DNA from: Dryocosmus kuriphilus
Taxonomy: Eukaryota; Arthropoda; Insecta; Hymenoptera; Cynipidae
NCBI GenBank assembly: GCA_038277395.1
Contig: CM076197.1
Coordinates: 30,025,564-30,089,563, forward strand
Length of the DNA stretch: 64,000 nt
Direction: 5' to 3'
Position numbers and translations under genes: made by a program. The stretch's first letter is position 1; each line of letters starts with the position of its first letter. Positions 45,291 through 58,376 of the stretch are shown here, in pieces. The notes beneath the pieces were generated by a model. The model had not been told where the DNA came from and made no database searches. It saw only the letters and a list, made by a program, of their open reading frames with translations.

Positions 45291-47756
45291 GTTATTATAT
45301 GTGGACCGTTTCAAAATTTCTTTAGCCAACACCGTTAAGAGCTACTATTCTCAATCTCATGTAATAACACATTGTTTGATATTGTTATTTAAATTTTTCA
45401 AGTGATTATTGTGTAAAGAGCTTTTAAAAGCACTGGATTGATCACTGTACGTCATTAGGGTTGAAGATCACTCATAAAGTTGTGACGAAAAGTGATGTTC
45501 CATATTTTTTAGCACGAATTTAATTCCTTTTCCGGCTATAGAATCTTAACAAAGTGAATATTTACAGATCAATAAGCTGAAGTAGCTTAATGTCAAATTT
45601 TGTCATCGATTAGACATCGGAAATAATAAGATATCATTCCCTTTCAAAGACGATCGGAGCTATCAAACGTAACCTCAAATAAGTTAGAAACAATATTTTC
45701 GTATAAACATTAGAAGCTGCTACAAAAGAGCATAAATTTTATTAAATCTAGTAGATGTGTGCTTAACAATACACCGCTTTATGGTAAGACACTCGCGTTA
45801 CTCAATTTTCGTCAATTTTATCACTCATAGCGCTCTGACATCTGACATTTCAGAGCAGCCGAATACAGCACAAATAACCATTTTTGAGGAGCAGAATTGC
45901 CAAAATTTCTGTTCAAAAAGCGAGAAATACCGTAACTACCATAAAAAATAAAGGCATTTTATATATCAATCTAATCGACCTGTAGAAGAGGGGTAGTAAA
46001 ACATAGCCAGGAGTCCGATGCGACGTTACGTGCATACCGCCCATAGTGCCATCGTACCGTTGAAACCAGGTATTGAAAAAACTCTTTCATATTGGTTTCA
46101 GTCAGTATCTGTAATTATTAATCATTATCATAATGGGCTTTATGTTATAATAAAATTAATTGTAATTAATTGTTAATTTTCATTGGCATCTCTATCCCGA
46201 TCCCGGTGCGAATTATTATTTATCTAGGATTTTCGCAAAACGAGGAGTGTTAGGAAAGGGTACATAATTCAAAATAGCAGAAAACTTTACTCCGTAATAG
46301 CGGACATAAATTATAAAACTAAAATCCATTCGATCAAAAAACACTAATCGCGGGTTTGCATATTGTTCGCTTCAAATCTGAAGACCAAATTTCAAAATTG
46401 AAAATGTCAGATGCCATATCGCCTACTTTTCTTACTTTTTTAAATTTTATAATTTAGGCTTGAAATTTGAATTTAGTGACATTAAACCCCCGAGTACCAA
46501 TTCTTAGGCGAATCGGTTTTATTTTAAAAATTGTGTTCCGTCATATTGGATCCACCATTTTGAATTTTGAAGTTTGGACTTCAGATCTGAAGTCATCAGT
46601 AGTATAGCTATGTGGGCTCTAGGCCACTTACCGACCGAGAAAGGTTCATATCCATGCTAAATTTCCCTCGATCGGTAATGCTACGTAATTCCAGCCGCCA
46701 CCGCTAGATGGTGCCACTTGTACTGTTGGTAATGCAGATTCTTAATAGTTAACAAATGGCGCCATATTTAAAATTTTTTAAATAAAGTAAATAAAATGAA
46801 TAAAATAAATAAACTAAACAAAATAAATAAAATAAATAAGATAAATAAAATAAACAAAATGAATAAAACAAATGAAACAAATAAAATAAATAAAACAAAT
46901 AAAACAAATAAAAAATTTCAACTCGCAGCAAGCAGACACACATGGTGATATCATCAGGCAGGTTTGAACAGGCTCCCCCCCCCCCCCCCCCCCCCCCATA
47001 AAACTGACCTCATTATTTTATGGAATTGATATTGGTGAGGGAAGGGTAGAAGGTCAGGGGGGGGGGCATCTCACTATGATGCATTATAATCAATGACACA
47101 TCAAGCAGGTTTAAGCTCACAGCAAGCAAGCTGCGGCGTCCGCATTGTCATGGTAACGATATAGCGTCGCTCGCGCCACATAAATAAAATAAATAAAATA
47201 AATAAATGTAACATATAGCGACATTTAAATCGAGTTTCTGTTCTCACCGAACGTGGGAACAGAAGCAATTCATCAAAAAATTGATAATACTTGATCGTTG
47301 GACAGTCTTGGGATGTGCGACGTTTAGCACGGAGGAATACGCGGCGCGAATCGTTTGAGAAGGAACCCCTTGATTCGACAGTCTGATTTAGAACGCGACA
47401 GGCTAAACTACCGAGAGACAAAGAGAAGTAAAAGGTAGTGAAATAAAGGAAAAGGGAATACAAGAGGAATATACCAAGTACATTATTTTATACCCAGAAC
47501 ATAACAGTGGTTCCAATACCGAGATGGAAACAAAAGAGTCATAATTTACACATTTTATTGGAAATTTTAAGCAAGACATGATGTTTTTTAAAATTAGTAG
47601 TTATCCACATGTGTGCCTAAGTGAGCCAAGTTATATCTATATGTATCTATATCTATCTGTATCTATATATATGTCTATATCTATATATGTGTTTGTGCAA
47701 TAAAAATTAAGTTCTCACGGGAAAATTCGAAACGCTCCGCGCGGTCAAGTAGACGT
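45291..47756. other. Noncoding stretch with simple repeats
   Basis: No supported gene. It contains a degenerate AATAA pentanucleotide tract (about 46785-46915, with a second short one at 47180-47207), a C run of about 24 bases (46975-46998) and a TATCTA-type microsatellite (about 47633-47692). No LTR for the Gypsy element starting at 47757 was recognised. Confidence 0.55.
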
Positions 47757-49611
47757 TTGTCGCCGTATTCGGAATACAAAGAAAATATCAAATCAGTGAA
47801 AAAAATCCAAAAAAAAATAAACAGTGAAAAGGAAACTTGTGCGGAAAGGAATCAGGGTAGATTATTAGAAAACATTTCTTTCGGTCACATTGGTTTTAAC
47901 CTTACTCCACTAAATTTAGGAAGAACAAGTGATAGTAAAAGTTTAAATTCCTGCGCAATCATGACACAAACTCTCTCCGTGAAAGACATTTTAATTCAGG
48001 TGCCAACTTTTGATGGGGATTCGGAAAACGTTAACGCTTTTATTCGCGGGTGTAAAAGAACAAATGAAAAACTAAGGGACATCCCTATATTAGACTTTTT
48101 AGATTTGATTTCCACAAAATTAACCGGAAAAGCCCGTACACTGCTATCACCGCGCTTACAGTCCTCACCGATTACAATGAATTTGCAAAAAGATGTCAAG
48201 CGCACTTTCCGTACTCCTAAAATAGATGCCTTTTGGGCAAATGAAATCAGTCGGATTTTTCAGAGCGAGGAAGAAAGAATAATAGACTACGCGAGTAAAG
48301 TACAAACAATCGTATCACAATATACTGAGGCGGTGAAAGAAATTAATCCTCCAGAACCGAGTGGGAACACTTCCCGAAATGCAAAAGTTCTTATAGAAAA
48401 TTTTTAAAAATACGCATTAAAACAATTTTTAAACGGTCTATTAAGAAACATTAGAATCCAAGTAATAACCGGTGATCCAAAAACCCTAAAAGACGCTATT
48501 GATATCGCGATTTAAGTGGAACAGGACGAAATTGATCTCCAATATAAAGACAGACACAGAAGCGGAAATACGACCTCGGACAGTACGGAACATTTAAAAT
48601 CAGTCGCGAAGGTTCATTACTCAAACCCAGTTAGTACAGTTTTTGATCACAATCAAAGTCCATCCAATACATTAAATCAAAACAAAGGTAGTAAAACCAA
48701 AAGTAATTCTCGCGATAATCAAAATTCACAAAGAAGTCAAGGAAACTCATCTACAAATAGTTTTTCAAAATTTTGTAATCTTTGCGATAGCAATACGCAC
48801 GATCTAGGTGAATGTAGAACATTTAAAAGAATAAAGGAAAACCGGCAAAACAATAGGAGGAGAAATAGATATAGAAATCAATAAAATTCCCCAAATCATT
48901 ACGACTCAAGAAACCGTAGTTCAAGCAGAGACCGTTTTCAAACAAGACAAAACTGATACGATAGTTGGTATAACCAAAACAACCAACAACAACAATTTCA
49001 AAATTACTACCCACATCAACAACACACTCAAAATTCAAGTAATGATACGAGATACCCTCCGAAAACTTATCAACAGAATCACGAATCACGTTACCGTGCA
49101 GAATCCCAACCAAATTTTCTACCAAACTCTCAACCAAATTTTCAAGAAGATTGTTAACCAAATTATTATCAACCAAATTACCAACAAAATTTTTAACGAA
49201 ATTTTCAATCAAAATTACAACCAAATTTTCAATCAAATTTCCAAAAAAGTTTCGAACAAAATCCAGAAATAAACCATCAAGTAAACTATACACCAAACTA
49301 TAAACCAATTATCCGATTAGCAATGAGAATAACTACTGTCATAAGCTTAGGAACTCTCACGCGTGCAATCTCTCTCTAGAAAATCCTTTTCAGTATCGCA
49401 TATCTACGTAACACAAATCCTCCTCAGATTCACAAAATTTAAACACACAAGTGACTCATCAAATAGGCGCGCAGGCGAGTGGCGAAACAATTTTAAGACG
49501 TGCCACGGCGAAACTGAACTTAGAAAACGAGCATTAATACAACTAAGTACTCAGGCGAATGCTCCCACAATATTATTGAAAAGCGAACAATTTTTCCCAG
49601 AAAACTTATAA
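47757..49611 (+). pseudogene. Gypsy element 3 gag
   Basis: The frames carry a capsid-like region (VPTFDGDSENVNAFIRGC, LTGKARTLL) of the 412/mdg1 type and a basic asparagine/serine-rich segment. A zinc knuckle CNLCDSNTHDLGEC follows near 48777-48818, then an NFQPN-type glutamine/asparagine/proline repeat (about 49080-49270). Stops at about 48405 and 48513 and later frame changes interrupt it. The start at 47757 is approximate because no LTR or leader boundary is visible. Protease follows directly. Confidence 0.7.
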
Positions 49612-49953
49612 TTTATTCTTGATACAGGAGCTGAAATAAACATCATTAAACGTCAAGTAATACAGGAATGGATTTGTATTGACAAACAGGTCATATTCAA
49701 AATAAATGGCGTAACTCCAGGTTTGGTTTTTTCAGAAGGTCAAGTAATTATTAAATGCAAGGACATTGATATTAAATTTCAATTGGTTCCCAATTCATTT
49801 CCGATAAAAGAAACGGGGATTCTAGGTAATCCCCTTTTCTGGCAACAGCGAGGAAAAATTTGCTACGAATCTCAATGTTTAAAATTGCGGAATCTAACAT
49901 TCCATTTCATAACGAAGAATATTTTACGTTACCACCGCGTTCAAAGAAAATAA
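49612..49953 (+). pseudogene. Gypsy element 3 protease
   Basis: Immediately after an in-frame TAA (49609-49611) the sequence reads FILDTGAEINI, the active site of a retropepsin. The core continues in a shifted frame from 49723 and ends with the ILGNPLF block, which fits the family's ILG motif. RT follows in an overlapping frame. Confidence 0.7.
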
Positions 49954-51690
49954 TTTTCGTGAGAGTCGAAGACACCATACTCACGGAAGGATTTCTTCCT
50001 GAGTTAGATGCAGGTCCAGGAATTCTTCTTGGCAATACCCTGGTATCAATTCAAAATGGCGTTGCACACATACCTATCCTTAATGTTACCAGCGAAACCA
50101 TTAAATTAATAACACGATTTGCAAAAATTGAACCAACAGATTTATCAGGTGCAATCCTGTTTGACGAAAAAGCATTAGAGAACGATGATATCTCCCAAAA
50201 AAATATATTTCATGTTAGAAATTACCTTCCAAACGAGCCACAAGAAAGATTGCAAGTTTCAGAAGCGCTTTTGCCTATAGAACATTTAGACAAAGGCGAA
50301 AAATCGCATATTTTAAAACTAAACGAATCATACACCCACTCCTATTACCTACCTGGTGACAAATTATCGTACACTGACGCAGTCCATCATAGGATTTCGA
50401 CGGTGGACGATAAACCTGTGCACAAACAACCATACAGACAACCCCATAGTCTTAAGGAAGAACTTCAAAGGCAAATTAAGCAATTACAGGACGATGAAAT
50501 TATTCAGTCATCCTCGTGCCCTTACAGTTCACCGATACTACTCATTCCGAAGAAACCAGATCCGAAAGGTAACAAGCGTTGGAGATTGGTAGTAGACTAT
50601 AGAGCCCTAAATGAAAAAACTGTAGGCGATGTGTACCCACAGCCAAATATACTTGATATACTTGACCAGTTGGGAGAAGCAAATTATTTTTCGGTTCTTG
50701 ACCTGGCTATGGGATTTCATCAAATTCCAGTGGATCCCTTAGACAGGCCTAAGACAGCTTTTTCGACACCTTTTGGTTATTTTAAATACAGACGCATGCC
50801 ATTTGGGTTAAAAGGAGGTCCTGACACTTTTCAACGCTTGCTGGATGTAGTTTGCGCTGGTCTGCAAGGTATAGAAATGTTCATATGCATGGACGATATG
50901 ATAATCTATGCCAAAAGCTTGGAGGAGCATGACAGTAAATTTCATCGTCTTATGAGTCGCCTACAAAGCGCAAACTTGAAATTGCAACCAGAAAAATGTT
51001 TTTTTCTAAAAAAAAAGATATCATATTTGGGACACGTCATCAGTGACCAACAAATTCGTCCGAATCCCGATAAACTAAATGCAGTAAAAAAATTTCCAGT
51101 TCCAAAGACGATAAAAAACGTTCGTCAATTTTTGGGACTGACAAGTTATTATCGCAGATTTATTAAAAATTTTGCAAAAATTATGAAACCACTCTCAGAT
51201 CTAACAAAGCCAAGTGTTCGATTCGACTGGACGGAGCACTGCCAATAAGCATTTGATTTCCTAAATCAAAGCCTTTGCGAAGAGCCTATTCTTCAATTAC
51301 CAGATTTCGAAAAACCTTTTATATTAACCACTGACGCGTCAAACTTTGCCATTGGCGCCGTGCTTAGCCAAGGCGAAATTGGTAAAGATTTACCAATTTC
51401 TTTCGCATCTCGACTGTTAGAACTTCGGGAAACACGATACTCGACTATTGAAAGGGAATGCGCGGCAATAGTCTGGGGAGTTGAGCACTACCGTGCCTAT
51501 TTATATGGACGAAATTTTATCATTATCACAGACCACAAACCTTTAAAATACTTGAAAACAATCAATCACAACGCAACCAGACTTGCAAAATCGAGATTCA
51601 AGCTCGATGGTTACGAATAACAAATAAAATACAAGCCGGGAAAATATAATGTGAACGCGGATGCCCTATCGCGTAATCCAGTCACAAAAT
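49860..51690 (+). pseudogene. Gypsy element 3 reverse transcriptase and RNase H
   Basis: A 462-codon frame (49860-51248) has RT motifs LVVDYRALN, FSVLDLAMGFHQIP, RRMPFGLKGGPDTF and ICMDDMIIYA, then the connection region (FLGLTSYYRRFI). The usual Y/F of the Y-x-DD motif is C here (codon 50886-50888, TGC instead of TAC), probably a point mutation. A TAA at 51246-51248 leads into RNase H (TTDAS, IERECAAIVW, ITDHKPLKYL) to about 51690, where a further TAA at about 51618 interrupts it. Otherwise it is well preserved. Confidence 0.85.
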
Positions 51691-53113
51691 AAGTCTCCGA
51701 AATATTAACACTAACACCAAGAGAAATAAACCAAGAGTCAAAAAAGCGAAATAGATTATCGGGCTCTGATTCACCACAATGTCACACCAAAAAGAAAAGC
51801 AAAGAATTCCACCAGTCGAATACAAGAGTTCGTTTGGTTGACGAATCCAGTGAAAATCCAAGGCCTAAAAAATTATTTGCCCAGGAAGAAAATGAATTAC
51901 CAGCGAAAAGGAAAAGAGGTAGAACAAGAAAGTTTCAAAATCAAGAAAACCTAGGAATAGAAACCAAACGGAAAAGAGGCTGTCCTCGAAAGAATCCAAT
52001 ACAAACACTAGCCGAAAAAATAAGTCAAAAAGGGAAGCCCCAATTAAAGAAACCACTAGAGAAACACCGACGTCAGAAGAATTCTCAATGGAATGGGAAA
52101 ATATTTCGGAAACAGAAATGACTCCGATTTCATCAGCAGACGAAGTAAAGGATGACAATCCTTTAGAAACTCCTCGAAGAATAGATTTATCTAGAAACAT
52201 CCCAAAAAGCAGCCGTAAGATAGAAATTGAAGTGTCGTAGGAAAAAGAAGAAAAAGCAGAGATACAAAAAGAAGAAGTGGAAATACAGAAGAAACTACAA
52301 AGAAAAGAAAACGCCAAAGAAAAACCATTGCACATTCTCGAAGATACTACGAAAGAACCGCGTGATAGTCTGCCAGGGAAATCAACAAATTTGTACCAAG
52401 AAGTACAGAGCGATGCAGAATCATCAATAAGAACTGCCGACCAATCTGGAAAACGTCGCAAAGAAATATTATGTAAGGAATTCATCGAGAAATCAACCAA
52501 AGAATCAAGCATGGAATTAAATTAAAAAAAAACGAAAGCGACAGTGAACGAGAAGTTGGCTCTTAGTGAAGACAATGAAAGAACACCCACCGCAGAACAA
52601 AAGCAGACAGAGTTGAGAGGTGAAAATGACGAATTTCTAGAAAATCTACAACAAAAATCTGAGAAATTCAAAATAGCAGAACCTTCAGTTCAAAATCGAA
52701 AAGCAGAGGCACACCCAACAGAAGAAAGGCCGCCAACAGCTCCAGATTATCACAAAAAAAATCAGTCGGACGGTAAAACTACAACGAAAAATAGCAACAA
52801 GAAAAGGTTAAAAAAATCACAGCGTTGTAAGGACAAGTCATTAGCAAAAATAGTTATATCCAAAGAACATCTTTTTACTAAAACAGATAACATTGCCTTT
52901 TTTCTTACTGAAAATAATGATACAAATACAAGCATAGTCCGTACCTTAATAGAAAGATTTATGTTATCAGAAAAGATTCTAAAACAAACAAAAAGCGCGT
53001 GTGGGGAAACTACGTATTTTAAAATCGGGGAAAAAAACATATATATTTGTTCTAACGATTCAAAAATACGCGAAAGATATCCCAGATACAAGTATAATAC
53101 AAGCATGTATTAA
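51691..53113 (+). pseudogene. Gypsy element 3 spacer between RNase H and integrase, AT-hook-like
   Basis: About 470 codons lie between RNase H and integrase. The first part is lysine/arginine/glutamate-rich and has two AT-hook-like motifs, KRGRTRK and KRGCPRK (about 51910-51990). The last part (52850-53110) resembles the domain found at this place in 412/mdg1 elements, beginning ISKEHLFTKTDNIAFFLT. Several stops and frame changes occur. The AT-hook reading is inference; such motifs could tether the protein to DNA. Confidence 0.5.
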
Positions 53114-53249
53114 GCAATCAAAATAATTGATCACAAAATTCAATATAAAATCGTTTAGAATGTCTCGCGATCATGATCTACAAACTATAGTGCAATGAGA
53201 ATCTGTTAAAAGAATAATCCCGACAATGTTTCAAAGCAAGCAAATATCA

Positions 53250-53850
53250 ATCACATTATGTGACGGAAGTCTTTATACACCTTTGGCGGACCAAAGACGT
53301 GATATTGTCAAAGAATATCACGCCTCGACAGCATCAGGACATAAAGGGATCATCAAAACCTACCATCGCCTTTTACAAGATTTTTATTGATCTAACATGC
53401 TGTCAGATGTACGCGAAGTCATTAAACGATACCTGCAATGTCAACAAAGTAAATCCATAAGAAATAAACCGAGAGCTCCAATGATAATTACGGATACACC
53501 GTCGGAACCATTCGACAAAGTAGCAATAGACATATACGGACCTCTTCCAACCTCAAGTAAAGGATGTAAATTTATTCTATCTCTACAGGATAATGTTTCG
53601 CGGTACTGCATAGCGTCGGCACTCACAAACACATCAGCTAAACTAATCGCTAGAGAAATTGTTGTGAACCTGATTTGCAAATTTGGAACACTAAGAGCCT
53701 TTTTGACTGATCAAGGAAAAAATTTTACAAGTAAACTGATGACAGAATTCTCAAAGGTTTTTAGAATAAAACAGATCACATCCACTACATATCACCCACA
53801 ATCAAATGCAGCATTAGAAGGTCGTAATCATGTTCTAACGGGCTACCGAT
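53250..53850 (+). pseudogene. Gypsy element 3 integrase, 3' truncated
   Basis: The frame begins with a zinc-binding region (YHASTASGHKG), crosses a TGA at about 53388 and continues with a catalytic core: AIDIYGPLP (D), LTDQGKNFTS (D) and NAALEGRNHV (E). It stops at about 53850, where the downstream sequence turns into Polinton polB. The C-terminal integrase domain, any envelope and the 3' LTR are missing. Confidence 0.8.
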
Positions 53851-53879
53851 TCTGATTGGAAATTACATTCGATTATAAA

Positions 53880-56726
53880 GTTAGAAATTAACATTAAAAA
53901 ATACGACCCTATGCGCGCTAGTTTATATAGCGAATTACCGCTGCCAATTAGAAATAAAAAGGCTTGTATTAACGTACAGAATAATGACAACGAATGTTTC
54001 AAATGGGCAGTGTTATCGGCGTTCTATCCGGCTTCACAACATGTATTTCGGTTTCTAACTATACTCCGAATAAGGGCAAATTAGATTTTAATGAAATAAG
54101 CTTTCCTGTAACTCTGAAAGATATATCAAAATTCGAAAAATTAAATAATATCTCTGTAAACGTGCATGGTCTGAACAGAAGAAAGTTTAATTATACTGTT
54201 GTCCCTCTACGTCTAACATCTGAAAAGAGGGAAACACATGATAACCTTCTTCATGGTCAAGACCATTACATTGACGAAAGTCTTGACGACAACGACGACG
54301 ACGACAATCAAGATTCTTGTAACTTCCATTATGTGTGGATAAAAGATCTGTCTAGCTCGTTAGTAAGCAGCTATCAAAATATAAATGTAAAAATCATATT
54401 TGCGATAGATGTCTCCACTATTTTATAAGTGAAGAAAAATTGTCCACCCATGAAGAAGAATGTAAGACCCTAAATCATTACAAAATTAACCTACCCAAAC
54501 CTGGGAATAACTATGCAGAATTTAAAAATTATAAAAATAAAGAAAAGGTCCCATTCATTGTATATGGAGACTGTGAATGTCTGCTTAAACCGGCTGAGAA
54601 ACCGCAGGAAAATAAAACCTACGCTGAAGTTTTCCAACACCATGAAATCTTCAGTATAGGATATTATTTGAAATGCAGCTATGACGATTCTCTATCTGGT
54701 TATCATTCCTGCCCTGAAGATGCAGACCCTGCGAAGTGGTTCGCCAAGGAATTGGAGCAATTGGCTAAAGATGTTGAAACCGTTTTCCTATGCCCAATCA
54801 CTATGGATGATCTTACTCGTGAGCAGAAGTCTGCCTTCAGGGAAGCAACTGTATGCCACATTTGCGAGAAGAAAATAGCACACGGAGAAGTAAAAGTTCG
54901 CGATCACTGTCATTTAACTGGTAAATATAGAGGGCCGGCTCATCAAGGGTGTAACATAAACTATCAAGATTCACGAATTATACCTGTGGTGTTCCATAAT
55001 CTGACTGGATATGACGCGCACATTATAATTCGTGAAACTTGTATAGAATTTGAAGGTAAAGTTCACCTCCTCCCCTTGAACAAAGAAAGATATATTTCTT
55101 TCACGAAAAATGTCAAGGGGAGTGAGATAAAATTTCGCTTCATTGACACATTTAGATTTATGTCATCATCGTTAGAAAAACTAACCTTATACTTAGAGAC
55201 CTATAAAATTGTGAATTCCGTGTTCGCCAATCTAAGACGGGAAAAAATTTAATTCCTTACACGTAAAGGTGTATTACCTTTCGAATACCTAGACTCGCGA
55301 GGTAAGCTATTAGAGCCACAATTGCCACGAAAAGAACAACTTTATAGTACTCTAAATTATACACATATCTCTGACGAAGACTATGCACATGCGCAACGTG
55401 TATGGTCTGAGTTTAACTGTAAAGATCTTGGCGAGTACGTTGATTTGTATATGAAAACAGATGTGTTGCTACTTGCGGATATCTTTGAAAATTTCCGAGA
55501 ACAATGTCTGAAAGCGTACGGTCTAGATCCAGCACACTATTATACAACTCCTGATTTGACTTGGGATGCCATGTTAAAGTATACCAAAATAAAGCTAGAA
55601 CCTCTCACTGACATTGCTAGACTCATGTTTATTGAGCTAGGTATTAGGGGCGGAGTAAGCCAATGCTCTAACCTCTATGCCAAAGCAAATAACCCATACA
55701 TGGAAGTTTACAATGAGAATGGTCTACTTTGACGCTAACAACCTATATGGTTGGGCAATGGCGCAATGGGTTCCCTATGGTAGTTTCGAGTGGGTCTCAA
55801 ATGTAGATATTAACTTTAATGTTCCCAATGATTCACCTGTTGGCTGTATTTTAGAAGTAGACGTAGAATACCCGGAAGAGCTTCACGATGCTCATAATGA
55901 TTTACCTTTTTGTCCTGAATGCTCGAAACCGCCAGGGTCAAAGCAGGAGAAGCTGCTAACTAGCCTCCTACCCAAGCGCAAATACGTTATCCATTATCGC
56001 TCACTTAAACAATCTTTAGCGAACGGTCTTAAATTATTCACAATTCATCGAGTTCTTAAATTCAATGAATCCCCTTGGCTCAAACCCTACATAGATTTCA
56101 ATACCTTAATGGGATCAAAAGCCCGAAAAGATTTCGAATAGAATCTCTTTAAACTAATGAACAATGCGGTGTATGGAAAAATAATGGAGAACGTGCGCAA
56201 ACATGTAGACGTCAAAGTTGTCACAAAGTGGGAGGGTACATACGGCGCAGAAGCCCTCATATCAAAACCCAACTTCCACAGCCGCGCAATCTTCAGCGAA
56301 GATCTCGTAACTGTGGAATTGAGAAAGACTGAGGTTTTGTTCAATAAACCGATTTACGTAGGGCTTAGTGTGCTGGATATCTCCAAGACTTTGATGTATG
56401 ACTTTCATTATGACTGCATGTTGCCAAAGTATGGTAGTAGCCTTAAAATGCTGTACACAGACACAGACAGCTTTATTTATGAGGTTAAATGCCCAAACAT
56501 TTACGCGGACATGAAAGAAGATATCCGCAAGTTCGAAACGTCTGACTACCCTCCGAATAACATCTACGGTAATCTGCAAGCCAACAAAAAGATTTTAGAT
56601 CTTATGAAAGATGAATGTAGCAGTAAAATTCCAACAGAGATTGTTACCTTGCGGAGTAAAATGTATAGCTTACACTACAGAATTAGGGAATTAGAAGATA
56701 GGAGAATAAATGTGGATAGTGAATAA
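53880..56726 (+). pseudogene. polB: Polinton protein-primed DNA polymerase B, catalytic motifs retained
   Basis: Frames in order give NNDNECFKWAVLSAF, the exonuclease motif VYGDCECLL (D-x-E), an endonuclease-VII-like CHIC...DHCHLTGKYRGPAHQGCN domain and TRKGVLPFEYLDS. Then come palm motif A FDANNLYGWAM (D at 55731), motif B NNAVYGKIMENVR and motif C YTDTDS (about 56454-56471). Breaks are few: frame changes near 54060 and 54430, a TAA at 55250-55252, a shift near 55725 and a TAG at 56139-56141. All three catalytic motifs survive. The N-terminus is truncated by the Gypsy element, and the last residues look unrelated. Confidence 0.85.
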
Positions 56727-56869
56727 ATAGTACATAGGGAATGAGTGTATTCATAGATTGTAAGCTAACATTGTAAATATATTAATGGTATTGGAATAAA
56801 CAACAACATTATATGCACATACAGTTTCTTTTGTTTTTCAAAAAAGAACTTTATCTCTAGTTGATACAT

Positions 56870-57395
56870 ATAAGTTTAGAATTAGTTTAATGTTAAAGTA
56901 TCTATAGTTTAAAGTTAATTTACCTATAGTTTAATATAAAATTAACAATAGCTTAATATTAAATTAACAATAGCTTAACTATAACGTAACTACACTTTAA
57001 CTATAGTTCAATGTTAAATTAACTATAACTTTACTATACTTTAACTATAGATAAATGTTAAATTAACTATAACTTAATGTTAAATTAACGATAGTTTAAA
57101 ATTAGTTTAAGATTAGTTTAATATTACATTAACGTTAGCTCAACGTTAGTTTAACGTTAGTTTAACGTCAGTTTAACGTTAGTTTAACATTACATTAGCG
57201 TTAGTTTAACATTACTTTAATGTTAGTTTACCGTTAGTTTAACGTTACTTTAATGTTAGTTAACATTACATTAACGTTAGTTTAATGTTACTTTAACGTT
57301 AGTTTAACGTTACTTTATTGTTAGTTTAACGTTAGTTTAACGTTATTTTAATGTTGGTTTAACGTTACTTTAACATTAATTTAATGTTAGTTTAA
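56870..57395. repeat. 11-bp minisatellite of Polinton 2
   Basis: About 25 clear units of GTTAGTTTAAC/GTTACTTTAAT at 57130-57395, with more diverged units back to about 56870. The array sits exactly between the convergent polB and integrase genes, like the array at 26726-26828. Confidence 0.9.
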
Positions 57396-58256
57396 TTACA
57401 TATCTGTATTATCTATCCAGCTGTTGTGTGAACTGTCAAAGCCAAGCCACTTGACATAGACTTTATTACGACTTCGCTTGATGACTTTCTCCACAAGGTA
57501 AATGTCTGGAAATTTAACTTTTCATAGTTCCTCATGATAGAATGCTCCAGAGACAGGTTGATCCTGATAGTCCTTTATTTTATACGTTACTGGCTTAGTT
57601 GAAATGACTTTATCTACAGTAAATATTTCTGTTGTCCAGTTGGGAGCGTAACCTTTCTCGAAAACGTTCTTATACTTGCTCACACGAACTTTATCACCAA
57701 CTGTTAATTTTGCTCTTCTTGAAGGTATTTTTCATGGATACTGAATCGCTCCATCAATTCTTACTCATCTTCAGGTTTAACATCCTTAGGCTTCATACCA
57801 ATAGAACGATGTTTCTTATTATTATACTTGGAAACTATTTCTGAGTGTGCGATTAAATCGTTCAACAACGAAGGCTTTTAGATTACTATAAGTTGAATAT
57901 AGTTTGATGTTATATTGCTGCATCAGTGTCTTAAATTGTGAGTTGTAAAATTCTTTGCCTTGATCAGTATGTAAATTTTTTGGAACTCCTCCTTGCACAA
58001 GTATGGATTTCATGGCAGTTGTAACATCTTGTCCATTTTTACTTTTGATAGGAACAGCCCAAACATATTTGGAAAATATATCTATAAGTGTAAGCAAGTA
58101 CTTGAAACCCTTTTTCTCTCTAGAATATGGAATCATTTCGACCAAATCAGCTTCCCATGTTTCATCTATACCACGTATTAGCACAGGACGACGTGTATAA
58201 TTTTTTCTTGCAGGTTTATGTTGTTCTGTAGTTACTACCTGTTTTTCTGCTTCCAT
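57396..58256 (-). pseudogene. Polinton integrase with chromodomain-like tail
   Basis: The intact piece 58256-57822 has KPARKNYTRRPVLIRGIDE, the first D in WEADLVEM, the second D in LHTDQGKEFYNS and the E in VVERFNRTLRN. After a small deletion the frame shifts. SKYNNKKHRSIGMKP, RAKLTVGDKVRVSKYKNVFE, WTTEIFTVDKV and a chromodomain-like KWLGFDSSHNSW then lead to the stop at 57396. An in-frame TAG lies just upstream of ATG 58256, which supports this start. It is convergent with polB. Confidence 0.85.
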
Positions 58257-58371
58257 TTCCTAGCGCGTTCAGTCGAGCAATCAGTTCAGCGTTGTGAAGT
58301 GATAACTCTTGTTGCGTATGAATCTGTAGATTCTTCAACTTCTCATTTAATGATTCTTCAAGAATTCGCAT
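58216..58371 (-). CDS. Small Polinton ORF, 51 residues, intact
   Basis: ATG 58371 to TAA 58216, overlapping the integrase start in another frame. The sequence has heptad-like leucines (MRILEESLNEKLKNLQ, then QQELSLHNAELIARLNAL), suggesting a short coiled coil. The degenerate homologue in Polinton 1 lies at about 27720-27870. Conservation of place and sequence in two diverged elements argues that it is a real gene. The function is unknown. Confidence 0.55.
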   Translation of the reverse strand: MRILEESLNEKLKNLQIHTQQELSLHNAELIARLNALGNGSRKTGSNYRTT

Positions 58372-58376
58372 TATAA

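Noticed and set aside
46390..46600. Phrases such as CATATTGGATCCACCATTTTGAATTTTG that look like a dispersed insect repeat
   Set aside because: No second copy in the window, and the boundaries are not visible.
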